Assembly (NCBI RefSeq): GCF_027922265.1
Contig: NZ_BSFI01000008.1
Location: 326,001-390,000, forward strand
Source of the DNA: Hansschlegelia plantiphila
GTDB taxonomy: Bacteria > Pseudomonadota > Alphaproteobacteria > Rhizobiales > Methylopilaceae
DNA length: 64,000 nt
Direction of reading: 5' to 3'
In this document: one piece after another, positions 52,468 through 61,740 of the stretch
How the letters are laid out: every line of letters starts with the position of its first letter
How positions within the stretch are numbered: position 1 is the stretch's first letter
Made by a program: the position numbers and the translations under genes
Notes under the pieces: model-generated
What the model was told of the DNA's origin: nothing
Seen by the model: the letters and a program-made list of their open reading frames with translations, nothing else
Databases searched by the model: none

Positions 52468-54855
52468 ATGATCATCCCGCGTCGCATCGTTTTCGCGCTC
52501 CTGTTCGCCCTGCTCGCGCTTGCCGGCGCTGGAACGGGTTTGACGCAGGACGCGCCGGCGCCGGTCGAGGCGCGGCAGTCCGACGTCGACGCGCTGATCC
52601 GCATCCTTCAGGACGACCGCGCCCGCGCCGCGTTGATCGAGCGGCTCAAATCTCCGCGGGAGACGCCGGCTTCCGGGCCGGAGCGTCCCAACGCTCCGAG
52701 CGAAACCGACAAGGCGACCCGCGACGGCTCTGTCGCCGGCCCCGACGCCGCGGCGGCGACCGGGGCCGCAAAAGCCGCGGAGGGGGCGGCCGAGCCGACG
52801 CTCGCCCGTCGGATGGCGGAATACACCCGCGCGGCCGCCGAACGCGGCGCGGCGCTCGCGGCGTCAAGCACGAGCCTGTTCGGCGATCTCGCCAGCGTCG
52901 TCTCGGGCCTCGGCCGGGGCGAGGGTGTCGACTGGGGCCAGATCGTCGCGCTGCTGTTTACGATCGGCGTCACCTTCGGCGTCTTCTTCGCCCTCCGGGC
53001 GCTCGGCATCCCGTTCTTCAGCTGGATCGGCCGGCGAGCCGCGGTCGCGGGCTTCTTCGGCCGCTCGGCGCTGCTGCTGTCGAGCGTCGTCGTCGACGCG
53101 CTGATGATCGCGCTCGCCTGGGCCGGCGGCTACATTTTCGCCCTCCAGTTCGGGGCGTTCGGCGTCATGAACATCCACCAGACGCTCTACCTCAACGCCT
53201 TCTTCGTCATCGAACTCTCAAAGGTCGCGCTGCGCGCCGCGACCTCTCCGCGGCACGCCTCGCTGCGCGCCCTGCCGATCGAGGACGAGGCCGCGGCCTA
53301 CTGGTATTTCTGGGGCAGCCGGATCGTCTCGACGCTCGGCTACGCCTTTCTGTTCATCGCCCCGATCATCGCCGCCGCGATCTCGCCGGGGGCCGCGCAG
53401 GCCGTGCGGGTCGTGGTCGCCTTCGCGACTTTGATGATGGCCGTCGCCATCGTGCTGCAGAACCGCGAGCGGGTGCGCGAACGGCTGGCGGGACGGACTC
53501 AGGAGACTCAGAGCGACGCGCTTTCGGCGTTTTACGGCTTCCTTGCGCGGTTCTGGCACTGGGCCGCGCTCGCGTGGCTGTTCGCGCTGTTCGTCGTCTG
53601 GCTGGCGAATCCCGGCGAGGCGCTGCCCTTCATGGCGCAGGCGACCGCGGAGACGCTCGTGGCGATGGCGGTCGGTGGTCTCGTCACCGCAGTGATCTCC
53701 CGTCTCATCGCGGGCGGCATGAAGCTTCCGGCGGAGATGCACGCGCGGCTGCCGGCGCTCGAGGGCAGGCTCAACGCCTTCGTGCCGGCGATCCTGAAGG
53801 TCGTGCGTTTCGTCGTGCTGATCGTCGTGCTGCTGGCGATCGCCCAGAGCTGGGCCGTCGTCGACCTGATCGGCTGGCTGTCGACAGAAGCCGGCGCGCG
53901 GTTCGCGACCTCGACGCTGACCGCAGGCGTCATCGTGCTGGTCGGCGTCGGCGTCTATCTCGGCGTTGCGTCCTGGGTGGAGTACCGGCTCAACCCCGAG
54001 TTCGGCCACGTGCCGACGGCCCGGGAAAGGACGTTGCTTGCGCTGTTCCGCAACGCCTTCACCATCGCGCTGCTGGTTCTGGTCGCGATGCTCGCCTTAT
54101 CGGAGATCGGCGTCGACATCGCGCCGCTGCTCGCCGGCGCCGGCGTGCTGGGCCTCGCGATCGGCTTCGGCGCGCAGACGCTGGTGAAGGACATCATCAC
54201 CGGCGCCTTCATCCAGTTCGAGAACGCGATGAACACCGGCGACAACGTCAAGGTCGGCGGCGTGCAGGGCACAGTCGAGCACCTGACGATCCGCTCGGTC
54301 GGAATCCGCTCGATCGACGGCGTCTACCATCTGATCCCGTTCTCGTCCGTCGACAGCGTCTCTAACGCCACCAAGATCTTCAGCTACCACATGGCCGAGA
54401 TCGGGGTCGCGTACCGCGAGAACATCCCGGAGGTGAAGCAGGCGATGCAGGAGGCGTTCGACCGCCTGTTCGCGACCGAACTGCACGGACCCTCGATCAT
54501 CGGTCCCTTCGAACTGCACGGGCTCACCAAATTCGGCGACAGCGCGATCACGGTGCGCGCGCGCATCAAGACGGAGCCCGGCAAGCAGTGGGTCGTGGGC
54601 CGCGCCTACAACGAGATCGTGAAGGAGATCTTCGACGAGCGCGGCATCGAGATGCCGTACCCACATCTGACGCTCTACATGGGCGAGGACAAGCAGGGCA
54701 AAGCCCCGCCGCTGCGGGTGATGGCTGACGTGGAGACGCTCGTCGCCGAGACGCGCTCCGATCCCCGGCCGCGGGCCGAGGCTCTATCGGTCGAGTCGGT
54801 CATCGAAGGCCATGACGGACCGGACGAGGAGGGCGGAACCGCCGAGAACGGGTGA
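52468..54855 (+). CDS. Large mechanosensitive ion channel (MscS family)
   Basis: 795-residue inner-membrane protein. It has a signal peptide (residues about 1-27), then a periplasmic Ala/Pro-rich region with a helix (SDVDALIRILQDDRARAALIERL). About ten or eleven membrane segments follow from residue 165 on. The MscS core near residues 520-580 has the pore-lining helix LLAGAGVLGLAIGFGAQTLVKDIITG and FIQFENAMNTGDNVKVGGVQGTVEHLTIRSVGIR. A cytoplasmic C-terminal vestibule and an acidic tail (HDGPDEEGG) complete it. It resembles YbdG/YjeP-size members. The ATG at 52468 begins the signal peptide. Confidence 0.92.
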   Translation: MIIPRRIVFALLFALLALAGAGTGLTQDAPAPVEARQSDVDALIRILQDDRARAALIERLKSPRETPASGPERPNAPSETDKATRDGSVAGPDAAAATGAAKAAEGAAEPTLARRMAEYTRAAAERGAALAASSTSLFGDLASVVSGLGRGEGVDWGQIVALLFTIGVTFGVFFALRALGIPFFSWIGRRAAVAGFFGRSALLLSSVVVDALMIALAWAGGYIFALQFGAFGVMNIHQTLYLNAFFVIELSKVALRAATSPRHASLRALPIEDEAAAYWYFWGSRIVSTLGYAFLFIAPIIAAAISPGAAQAVRVVVAFATLMMAVAIVLQNRERVRERLAGRTQETQSDALSAFYGFLARFWHWAALAWLFALFVVWLANPGEALPFMAQATAETLVAMAVGGLVTAVISRLIAGGMKLPAEMHARLPALEGRLNAFVPAILKVVRFVVLIVVLLAIAQSWAVVDLIGWLSTEAGARFATSTLTAGVIVLVGVGVYLGVASWVEYRLNPEFGHVPTARERTLLALFRNAFTIALLVLVAMLALSEIGVDIAPLLAGAGVLGLAIGFGAQTLVKDIITGAFIQFENAMNTGDNVKVGGVQGTVEHLTIRSVGIRSIDGVYHLIPFSSVDSVSNATKIFSYHMAEIGVAYRENIPEVKQAMQEAFDRLFATELHGPSIIGPFELHGLTKFGDSAITVRARIKTEPGKQWVVGRAYNEIVKEIFDERGIEMPYPHLTLYMGEDKQGKAPPLRVMADVETLVAETRSDPRPRAEALSVESVIEGHDGPDEEGGTAENG

Positions 54856-54999
54856 GCCGGCTCTCTGGACGCAGCCTTTGCGGCCATGGGCTCGCGACGC
54901 TCCCCCGCTTTCATGCTAGCGTTCCGGTCCTTCGTCGGCGGGTCGCCTTGAGTTTTCCAAGCGGTCCGTCGGCGTGCGGCCGGCTTACGGAAAACGAGT

Positions 55000-57453
55000 A
55001 TGAGCAGCGCGAGCCCTGCGATCACGCGACCCGGAGACGACGCGGCGCGGGCGCACGGGGACGGCGAGGCTGATCTCCGCAGCCAGCTCGCTGAAAGCGG
55101 GAGCTGGCTGGAGGCGCTGAGCGAAGCCTCCCCACAGATCGTGTGGTCGGCCCGCTCCGACGGCGCGCCCGACTATTTCAACGCGCGGTGGCGCGCCTAT
55201 ACGGGCATGGCGCCTGAAGAGGCCGCGGGCGACGCCTGGATGGCCTATATCCATCCGGACGACCTCCCGGAGACTCTCGCCCGCTGGAACCGTTCCATCG
55301 CGACCGGCGAGCCCTTCGCGATGGAATACCGGCTTCGCGGACGCGGGCGCACCTGGCGCTGGTTCCTCGGCCAGGCTTGGCCGCGGCGCGACGCAAGCGG
55401 CGCCGTCGAGCGCTGGTTCGGGGTCGCGACCGATATCGACGACGTTGCGCGGCACGGCGTCGAGCTCGAACGCCTGGTGGCCCAGCGCACCGCAGATCTC
55501 GACCGGGCGAACCAGCGCGTCGCCGCCGAGGCGGCCGGCCGGCGCGACGAGGCGTCGGCCCGGCGCGACGTCGATGCGCTCTACGCCGCCTATATCGACA
55601 ACACGCCGGACGGCGTGTTCGTGGTCTCCGTCTCGCCCCGCGGGCAGATCGTCGCCGAGACCCTGAACCGCGTCCTGGAGGCAGCTCTCGAGGTCCGGCG
55701 CGAGCGGGTGCAGGGCCTTAAGCTCGGTGACTTCATCCCGACCGACATGGCGCGGACGCTTTGCGAGAAGATCGCAGAATGCGTCTCGTCCGGCGCGCCG
55801 CTTCGCTACGAGGAGACGGCCGAGATCGGGGGCGCCTCCCGCGTGTTCGAGGTGACGCTGGCGCCGGTAGCCGCCATGGACGGCGTCGGAATCCGCGTCG
55901 TCGGGTCGGCGCGCGACCTGACCGAGCGGCGGGAAGCCGAACAACAGCTTCGACAGGCCCAGAAGATGGAGGCGGTCGGGCAACTGACCGGCGGCATCGC
56001 GCACGACTTCAACAACCTGTTGCAGGTCGTGAAGGGCAATCTCGACCTGCTTCGCCACGAGCTCGGGACCACCGCGACGCCGGCGATCGAAAAGCGGCTA
56101 CGCGACGCGATGGCGGGCGCTGAGCGCGGCGCGAAGCTCACCCGCCAGCTGCTCGCCTTCTCCCGCCGTCAGCCGCTGGCGCCGAAGCCAACCGACGTGG
56201 GCGCGCTCGTTGTCTCCATGACCGACCTGCTCGACCGCACGCTCGGAGAGACGATCGAGGTCACGATCGAGCGCGAAGAGGGCGATTGGTGCGCCCTGGT
56301 CGACCCCGCCCAGCTCGAAAACGCCGTGCTCAACCTTGCGATCAACGCGCGCGACGCCATGCCGGAAGGCGGGGCGCTTGCGATCGCGGTGCGCAACGTC
56401 GCGAGCGGCGCCGGCGACGTCATCGAGATCGCCGTCTCCGATCGCGGCGCGGGCATGACCCCCGCCGTGCTGGCGCGCGTCTTCGAACCGTTTTTCTCGA
56501 CGAAGCCGGAAGGCCGCGGCACGGGGCTCGGCCTTCCGCAGGTGCAGGGTTTCATCGAGCAGTCGAACGGCGGCATCGCAATCGAAAGCGCGCCGGGCGA
56601 GGGCACCACCGTCCGCCTCAGCCTGCCGCGCAGCGAGGCGGCCGCGGCCCCGGCGGAAGACGAGCTTCCGCAGCTGGCGGAGACCCGCGGGCGGGGCGAG
56701 CGCATACTCGTGGTCGAAGACGACGACGCGGTCCGGAGCGCGGTCGCCGATCTGCTCGCAACGCTCGGCTACGCCGTCGTCTCGGCGGCCGACACCACGG
56801 AAGCGGCTCGATTGCTCGACAGCGGCGAACCTTTCGACCTGCTGCTCTCCGACGTGGTGATGCCGGGAACGCCGACGCCGCCGGATCTCGCGCTCTCGGC
56901 TCGGCTGGCGCGGCCTGAGCTCAAGGTTCTGTTCATGTCCGGCTACGCCGAGGACGCGATCGTCCATCATGGCCGGGTCGACCCTGACGTGCATCTGATC
57001 GAAAAACCCTACCGCAAGGAGGCGCTCGCGCTGAAGCTTCGCCAGTTGCTGGACGGCAGGCCGCGCGCGACGGCGGCGGGCAGGCCGCCCCGTGTGCTCG
57101 TCGTCGAAGACGAGCCGTTGATCGCGATGGGCATCGCTGACTTGCTCGCAAGCTTCGGCTACGAGGTCATCGAGGCGGCGAACGCGGCGAGGGCCAAGGC
57201 GGCCCTCGAGCAACCGGAGCCGATCGACGTCGTGCTGACGGATCTCGGCCTGCCCGACATGGACGGCGAAGCGCTCGCCGAATGGATCCGCGGGCGCAAG
57301 CCTGGCATTCCGATCGTGTTCTCGACCGGCCGGAACGACTTCCAGGCTCCTCCGCTGCTCACGGCGGGCGGGCCGGTGTTCGTCGTCACCAAGCCGTTCG
57401 ACAGCCAAACCCTGCGCCGGACGCTGGACGCCTGCGCGCCTGTCGCGGCTTGA
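55000..57453 (+). CDS. Hybrid sensor histidine kinase with two PAS and two receiver domains
   Basis: 817-residue protein without membrane segments. PAS-1 lies at about 35-150, a short coiled coil (VELERLVAQRTADLDRANQRV) follows, and PAS-2 is at about 195-310. The HisKA domain has H335 in GGIAHDFNNLL. The HATPase (about 425-545) has NAVLNLAINARDAM, SDRGAGM and GRGTGLGL. REC1 is near 569-690 (phosphoacceptor D618) and REC2 near 700-815 (D748). It is an orphan: no response regulator or transporter is adjacent. The ribBX gene follows after 67 bp, but common function is not implied. Confidence 0.93.
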   Translation: MSSASPAITRPGDDAARAHGDGEADLRSQLAESGSWLEALSEASPQIVWSARSDGAPDYFNARWRAYTGMAPEEAAGDAWMAYIHPDDLPETLARWNRSIATGEPFAMEYRLRGRGRTWRWFLGQAWPRRDASGAVERWFGVATDIDDVARHGVELERLVAQRTADLDRANQRVAAEAAGRRDEASARRDVDALYAAYIDNTPDGVFVVSVSPRGQIVAETLNRVLEAALEVRRERVQGLKLGDFIPTDMARTLCEKIAECVSSGAPLRYEETAEIGGASRVFEVTLAPVAAMDGVGIRVVGSARDLTERREAEQQLRQAQKMEAVGQLTGGIAHDFNNLLQVVKGNLDLLRHELGTTATPAIEKRLRDAMAGAERGAKLTRQLLAFSRRQPLAPKPTDVGALVVSMTDLLDRTLGETIEVTIEREEGDWCALVDPAQLENAVLNLAINARDAMPEGGALAIAVRNVASGAGDVIEIAVSDRGAGMTPAVLARVFEPFFSTKPEGRGTGLGLPQVQGFIEQSNGGIAIESAPGEGTTVRLSLPRSEAAAAPAEDELPQLAETRGRGERILVVEDDDAVRSAVADLLATLGYAVVSAADTTEAARLLDSGEPFDLLLSDVVMPGTPTPPDLALSARLARPELKVLFMSGYAEDAIVHHGRVDPDVHLIEKPYRKEALALKLRQLLDGRPRATAAGRPPRVLVVEDEPLIAMGIADLLASFGYEVIEAANAARAKAALEQPEPIDVVLTDLGLPDMDGEALAEWIRGRKPGIPIVFSTGRNDFQAPPLLTAGGPVFVVTKPFDSQTLRRTLDACAPVAA

Positions 57454-57520
57454 CCCATGTGACCTCGCGGGTGCATTTCCGCCCCGGCGGGGCCGGTCCC
57501 GCGCGTACCGAGCGGATTTC

Positions 57521-58633
57521 ATGGAACTCGACAGCATCGATGAGGCGATCGCCGCGATCGCCGCGGGGGAACTCGTCGTCGTCGTCGACGACACCGACCG
57601 CGAGAACGAAGGCGACCTGATCATGGCTGCGTCGAAAGCGACGCAGGAGACGCTGGCCTTCATGATCCGCCACACCAGCGGCATCATCTGCGCCCCGATG
57701 ACCGCCGACCGCGCCGACGCGCTGAACCTCGCCCCTATGGTCGCGAACAACCGCGACCCGATGCGGACGGCCTTCACCGTCTCGGTCGACTACAAGATCG
57801 GCCTCACCACCGGCATCTCGGCCGAGGAGCGCGCCAACACCACGCGCGCGCTCGCCTCCGACAACGCCATCGCCGGCGATTTCCTGCGACCCGGCCACGT
57901 CTTCCCGCTGATCGCCCGCGAGGGCGGCGTGCTGACCCGCTCAGGCCACACCGAGGCCGCGACCGACCTTGCGGCGCTCGCCGGACTTCCAGCAGTCGGC
58001 GTGCTCGCGGAGGTCGTCAACGACGACGGCACCGTGAAGCGCCTGCCCGAATTGATCGAGTTCGCCAGGCAGCACAAGCTCAGGATCGTCTCGATCGAGG
58101 ACCTGATCGACCACCGCTCGCGCCGCGAGACCTTCGTGCGCCGCATCGACCGCTTCGAGCGTCGCATCGGCGGCTGCGACGCGACCATCACCATCTACGA
58201 CACGCCGTTCGAGCAGACCCAACACCTCGCGATCACGGTCGGCGAGGTCGGCGGCGAGGTCGCCGTGCCGTGCCGCATCCACCGCGAGCATCTCCTGACC
58301 GACCTGCTGCTTGGCGCCGCGACGTCGAAGGGCTGGCTGGACAACGCGCTCGCCCGCTTCAACGAGAACCAGCGCGGCGTGTTCGTGCTGATCCGCGATC
58401 CAGCCGTGCTGCGCGACGCAGCCGACCTGACCGATCCGAGCGATCCGGAGGGCGAAAAGCACATGTCGGCCCGGCAGCGCCGCGCCCGCTGGCGCGAGAT
58501 CGGCGTCGGCGCGCAGATTCTGCGTGACCTCGGCGCGCGCAAGATCTCGCTGCTCGCCGGCCACGAACGCCAGTTCGTCGGCCTCGCAGGTTTCGGCGTG
58601 TCCATCCAGAGCACCGAGATCGTCGACGAATAA
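57521..58633 (+). CDS. ribB: 3,4-dihydroxy-2-butanone-4-phosphate synthase with decayed GTP cyclohydrolase II domain (RibBX)
   Basis: 370-residue protein. The N-terminal RibB domain (about 1-200) is intact: VVVDDTDRENEGDLIMAA, then GTTGISAEER-like LTTGISAEERANTTRAL and REGGVLTRSGHTEAATDLA. It makes the four-carbon precursor of riboflavin from ribulose 5-phosphate. The C-terminal domain (about 205-365) aligns in shape with RibA, but the zinc-binding cysteines and catalytic residues are absent (REHLLTDLLLGAATSKGWL where the Cys-rich stretch is expected). This is the known RibBX type, so a separate GTP cyclohydrolase II must exist elsewhere. No FMN riboswitch fits in the 67-bp leader. Confidence 0.92.
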   Translation: MELDSIDEAIAAIAAGELVVVVDDTDRENEGDLIMAASKATQETLAFMIRHTSGIICAPMTADRADALNLAPMVANNRDPMRTAFTVSVDYKIGLTTGISAEERANTTRALASDNAIAGDFLRPGHVFPLIAREGGVLTRSGHTEAATDLAALAGLPAVGVLAEVVNDDGTVKRLPELIEFARQHKLRIVSIEDLIDHRSRRETFVRRIDRFERRIGGCDATITIYDTPFEQTQHLAITVGEVGGEVAVPCRIHREHLLTDLLLGAATSKGWLDNALARFNENQRGVFVLIRDPAVLRDAADLTDPSDPEGEKHMSARQRRARWREIGVGAQILRDLGARKISLLAGHERQFVGLAGFGVSIQSTEIVDE

Positions 58634-58686
58634 TTGGCCCGGCGCCAACGGACTCTCCTCCCTTGCGGGCGAAGAGAACGAGCGCG

Positions 58687-59259
58687 CTATCTCGCGGCCT
58701 TCACCTTCTCGATCTGCGGCTTGAGCACTGTCTCGAGCGTCTCGGGCGTCAGGGGCCCGACGAACTTATAGGCGATGCGGCCGTCGCCCGAGACCACGAA
58801 TGTCTCCGGCACGCCATAGACTCCCCATTCAACTCCCGCTCGGCCGCTGGTATCGACCCCGACCTTGCCGAACGGGTTGCCGAGTCCGCCGAGGAAGCGC
58901 CGGGCGTTCTCGGCGTCGTCCTTGTAGTTGATCCCGACCATCGCGACGCCGCTGTCCCTCAGCTTCATCAGCAGCGGATGCTCCTGGCGGCAGGGCGCGC
59001 ACCACGATGCGAAGACATTGACGACGGTGACGTGGCCGGCCACGAGGTCGGCGCGGGAGAAGCCGGGCACGGGACCTGCGTCCGTGCGAAGGCCCTCGAG
59101 CGCCGGCAGCGCGACGTCCGGGGCGGGCCGGCCGATCAGCGCGGATGGCAGCGCGGCCGGGTCGCCGCTGTAGAGCCGGGCGTAGAGCAGCGCGGCCAGA
59201 GCGGCGAACAGGACGACCGGGACGAGCAGCAGCTTCCGGCCGGCGAACCGGCCGCTCAA
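58687..59259 (-). CDS. ccmG: Thiol:disulfide interchange protein CcmG/DsbE
   Basis: 190-residue membrane-anchored periplasmic thioredoxin that keeps apocytochrome c cysteines reduced for heme attachment. A signal anchor is at about residues 10-28. The active site is C87 and C90 in FASWCAPC, and the cis-proline region is YGVPETFVV. Its start is a TTG at 59259 overlapping the ccmD stop by four bases (TTGA). It is convergent with ribBX. Confidence 0.94.
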   Translation of the reverse strand: MSGRFAGRKLLLVPVVLFAALAALLYARLYSGDPAALPSALIGRPAPDVALPALEGLRTDAGPVPGFSRADLVAGHVTVVNVFASWCAPCRQEHPLLMKLRDSGVAMVGINYKDDAENARRFLGGLGNPFGKVGVDTSGRAGVEWGVYGVPETFVVSGDGRIAYKFVGPLTPETLETVLKPQIEKVKAAR

Positions 59260-59414
59260 CGCGGCGACCGTCTGCGGCCGCTGCGCGCCTCGAGCTCCGC
59301 CAGCGCGCGCGACTGGATGCGGTGGTCGATCACCGTCCAGGCGATCGCGCCGGCCACCACGACGAGGCCGATCGCGTAGGACGCGACGATGAAGCCGAGA
59401 TGGGGATCGTTCAT
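59256..59414 (-). CDS. ccmD: Heme exporter protein D
   Basis: 52-residue single-span membrane protein beginning MNDPHLGFIVASYAIGLVVV. The hydrophobic helix is followed by a basic cytoplasmic tail (DHRIQSRALAELEARSGRRR), the standard CcmD design. CcmD helps release heme-loaded CcmE from CcmABC. It overlaps ccmC by four bases (ATGA) and ccmG by four bases (TTGA). Confidence 0.92.
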   Translation of the reverse strand: MNDPHLGFIVASYAIGLVVVAGAIAWTVIDHRIQSRALAELEARSGRRRSPR

Positions 59415-60178
59415 TCGGCGGGCTCCGGCGCGAAAGCGGGCGCAGCTGAGGCTGTCGTGATCCTGAGCGTCCGCAGACGGCGGCGGACCAGCTCAGTCCG
59501 CATGGCGGCGAGGTGCAGCGTCACGAACAGCAGCGTGAAGGCGAGCGCGTTGACGAGCAGCGGCGTTAGGATCGAGGGGTCCATCGCGGGCTTGCCCATC
59601 TTCAGGACCGAGGCGGGCTGGTGCAGCGTGTTCCACCACTCGACCGAGAATTTGATGATCGGAATGTTGATCGAGCCGACCAGGGTCAGGATCGCGCAGG
59701 CCTTGGCCGCGCGCGACGGCTCGTCGATCGCCGAGCGCAGCGCCATCAGCCCGAGATACATCAGGAACAGGATGAGGAACGAGGTGAGCCGGGCGTCCCA
59801 CACCCAGTAGGTTCCCCACATCGGCTTGCCCCAGAGCGAGCCGGTGGCGAGCGCGAGGAAGGTGAAGGCGGCCCCGAGCGGAGCCGCGGCCTTGGCCGCG
59901 ACGTCGGCGAGCGGATGGCGCCAGATCAGCACGCCGAGGCTCGCCGCCGCCATCACCGTATAGCCCATCATCCCGAGCCAGGCCGAAGGCACATGCAGGA
60001 ACATGATGCGCACGGTCTCGCCCTGCTGGTAGTCGGCCGGGGCGACGACGAGGCCGAGATAGAGCCCGAGCGCCATCATCAGCGCCGTCACGCCCGAGAG
60101 CCAGGGAAGCGCGCGCGCCGAAAACGCCGAGAAACGCGCCGGGTTCGCAAGCGCTGTTATGGGAGAAAAAATGCCCAT
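59411..60178 (-). CDS. ccmC: Heme exporter protein C
   Basis: 255-residue inner-membrane heme-handling protein with six transmembrane segments. The tryptophan-rich WWD motif is WGTYWVWDARLTS (about residues 120-132), flanked by the heme-ligand histidines in FLHVPSAW and EWWNTLHQPAS. It loads heme onto CcmE. It is first of the ccmC-D-G unit; 126 bp separate it from ccmB. Confidence 0.96.
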   Translation of the reverse strand: MGIFSPITALANPARFSAFSARALPWLSGVTALMMALGLYLGLVVAPADYQQGETVRIMFLHVPSAWLGMMGYTVMAAASLGVLIWRHPLADVAAKAAAPLGAAFTFLALATGSLWGKPMWGTYWVWDARLTSFLILFLMYLGLMALRSAIDEPSRAAKACAILTLVGSINIPIIKFSVEWWNTLHQPASVLKMGKPAMDPSILTPLLVNALAFTLLFVTLHLAAMRTELVRRRLRTLRITTASAAPAFAPEPAE

Positions 60179-60304
60179 GGCCGCCTATACGTTTCGGTCG
60201 TCGTTCTGGACGGCGGCGGCCGGACCGCCGCCTCTCGTCAGAGCGACACCTAGAGTGTCCGCAGAAAAAGCGAAACACGCCATCGGTCGCACGCCCGTCA
60301 CATC

Positions 60305-60958
60305 TCAGTCCCGCAGCAGCTTGAGGGCGCCGGCGGCGGCGACCGGCCCGAGAACAGCGTAACCCAACGCAAGGCCGCCGAGTACGCCGAGGGGCGCGAA
60401 GTCGTCGCGGGTCGCGTCGCAGGCGGCGACGCCGAAGATAAGCACCGGAATCGCAAGCGGCAGGATCAGCACCGGCGCGAGCAGGCCGCCGCGTCTGAGG
60501 CCGACCGTCAGCGCAGCCCCGACCGCGCCAAGGCAAGCGAGCGCAGGCGTTCCGATCAGCAGCGCGAGCGCGACGCGCAGCGAGGTCGTGGGTCCGACGT
60601 CGAGCATCGCACCGAACAGAGGCGCGGCGATGACCAGCGGCAGGCAGGTGGTGAGCCAGTGCGCGAGGATCTTGGCGCCGACCATCAGCTCCAGCGGCGC
60701 GGAGGCGAGATACATCAGGTCGAGCCCGCCGTCCTCATGGTCGGCCTGCAGCAGCCGGTCGAGGCCGAGCAGCGTCGCGAGCAGCGCGCCCAGCCAGAGA
60801 ATGGCCGGGCCGATGCGCGCGAGGAGCGCCAGGTCGGGCCCGACCGCGAAGGGGGTGAGCGTCACCACCAGCAGGAAGAACACCAGCCCAAGCCCGGCGC
60901 TTCCGCCGCTTGCGAGCGCGAGGTCGCGCATCAGCATGGCGCGCAACGGACCGATCAC
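60305..60958 (-). CDS. ccmB: Heme exporter protein B
   Basis: 217-residue ABC-transporter membrane subunit with six hydrophobic segments. The typical GLDRLLQADHEDGGLDLMYLA (about residues 64-84) and the C-terminal LGGLALGYAVLGPVAAAGALK are present. It works with CcmA in the cytochrome c maturation complex. The GTG start at 60958 overlaps the ccmA stop (GTGA). Confidence 0.95.
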   Translation of the reverse strand: MIGPLRAMLMRDLALASGGSAGLGLVFFLLVVTLTPFAVGPDLALLARIGPAILWLGALLATLLGLDRLLQADHEDGGLDLMYLASAPLELMVGAKILAHWLTTCLPLVIAAPLFGAMLDVGPTTSLRVALALLIGTPALACLGAVGAALTVGLRRGGLLAPVLILPLAIPVLIFGVAACDATRDDFAPLGVLGGLALGYAVLGPVAAAGALKLLRD

Positions 60959-61557
60959 GTCCTGGGCTCCAGATCGAGCGTGTCGCCGTCCTTGAAGCCG
61001 AGCTCGGCGTGGGTCGCGGCGACGACCATGCCGCCTTTGGCCCGGTGGTCGGCGACCAGGCCTGCAAGCGCTGCTTGGCCGCCGGCGTCTAGAGCGGCTG
61101 TCGGCTCGTCCAGCAGCCAGATCGGCCGCGGCGCTGCAAGCAGGCGCGCAAGCGCCAGACGGCGCCGCTGGCCGGCCGAAAGCACGCCGCCCGGAAGGTC
61201 CGCGAGGCGAGCGAGACCGACGCGTTCGAGCGCCGGGAGCAGTTCGCCCTCGCCGCCCAGCACATCGCGGGCGAAGGCGAGGTTGCGGATCACGCTGAGG
61301 CCGGACTTCACCGCATCGAGGTGGCCGAGCATGTGCATGCTCTCGCGCGCAGGAATCTCGTCATCGACGCCTTCGAGCCGCACGCTTCCGGAGGCGGGCG
61401 GGAGCAGTCCGGCGATCGCGCGGAGCAGCGTCGACTTGCCGGCGCCATTCGGGCCGACGATGGCCAACGCGCCGCCGGCGCCGACCGAAAAGCTCACGCC
61501 CTCCAGCACCGGCCGCCCGCCGCGCACGACGCTCAAGGCCTCTGCGACGAGCCTCAC
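60955..61557 (-). CDS. ccmA: Heme exporter ATP-binding protein A
   Basis: 200-residue ABC ATPase that drives release of holo-CcmE. Walker A is GPNGAGKSTLLRAIAGL (about 34-50), the signature LSAGQRRRLALARLL, Walker B IWLLDEPTAALD and the H-loop VAATHAEL. Short length is normal for CcmA. It is first in the leftward ccm cluster and divergent from acnA across 183 bp. Confidence 0.96.
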   Translation of the reverse strand: MRLVAEALSVVRGGRPVLEGVSFSVGAGGALAIVGPNGAGKSTLLRAIAGLLPPASGSVRLEGVDDEIPARESMHMLGHLDAVKSGLSVIRNLAFARDVLGGEGELLPALERVGLARLADLPGGVLSAGQRRRLALARLLAAPRPIWLLDEPTAALDAGGQAALAGLVADHRAKGGMVVAATHAELGFKDGDTLDLEPRT

Positions 61558-61632
61558 CGCGGGCCTTCCGCCGATGCTGGAACGCTTCGAGGGATGCGCG
61601 TTTTCATCAGGCGCATGTTGGTCTGAAGCGGC

Positions 61633-61661
61633 TTCAACGACGGCACGGTTTCCCCTATAAG
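61633..61661 (+). promoter_or_regulatory. Possible promoter of acnA
   Basis: TTCAAC (61633-61638) and TATAAG (61656-61661) are spaced by 17 bp, 80 bp upstream of the acnA start. The -10 is good, the -35 weak. Confidence 0.4.
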
Positions 61662-61740
61662 GACAGCGTCATCTTGTGCGGCGCACGCGCGGATCGGTTT
61701 CGCGGCCGCGCCGCCAAGCCCTTCCAAGGAGCAGGTCCCC

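Noticed and set aside
57454..57520. FMN riboswitch upstream of ribBX
   Set aside because: The gap is 67 bp, too short for the roughly 130-nt aptamer, and lacks its conserved loops.
60179..60304. Missing ccm gene between ccmB and ccmC
   Set aside because: The 126-bp gap has no coding capacity on either strand that resembles a ccm protein; it probably holds the ccmC promoter.
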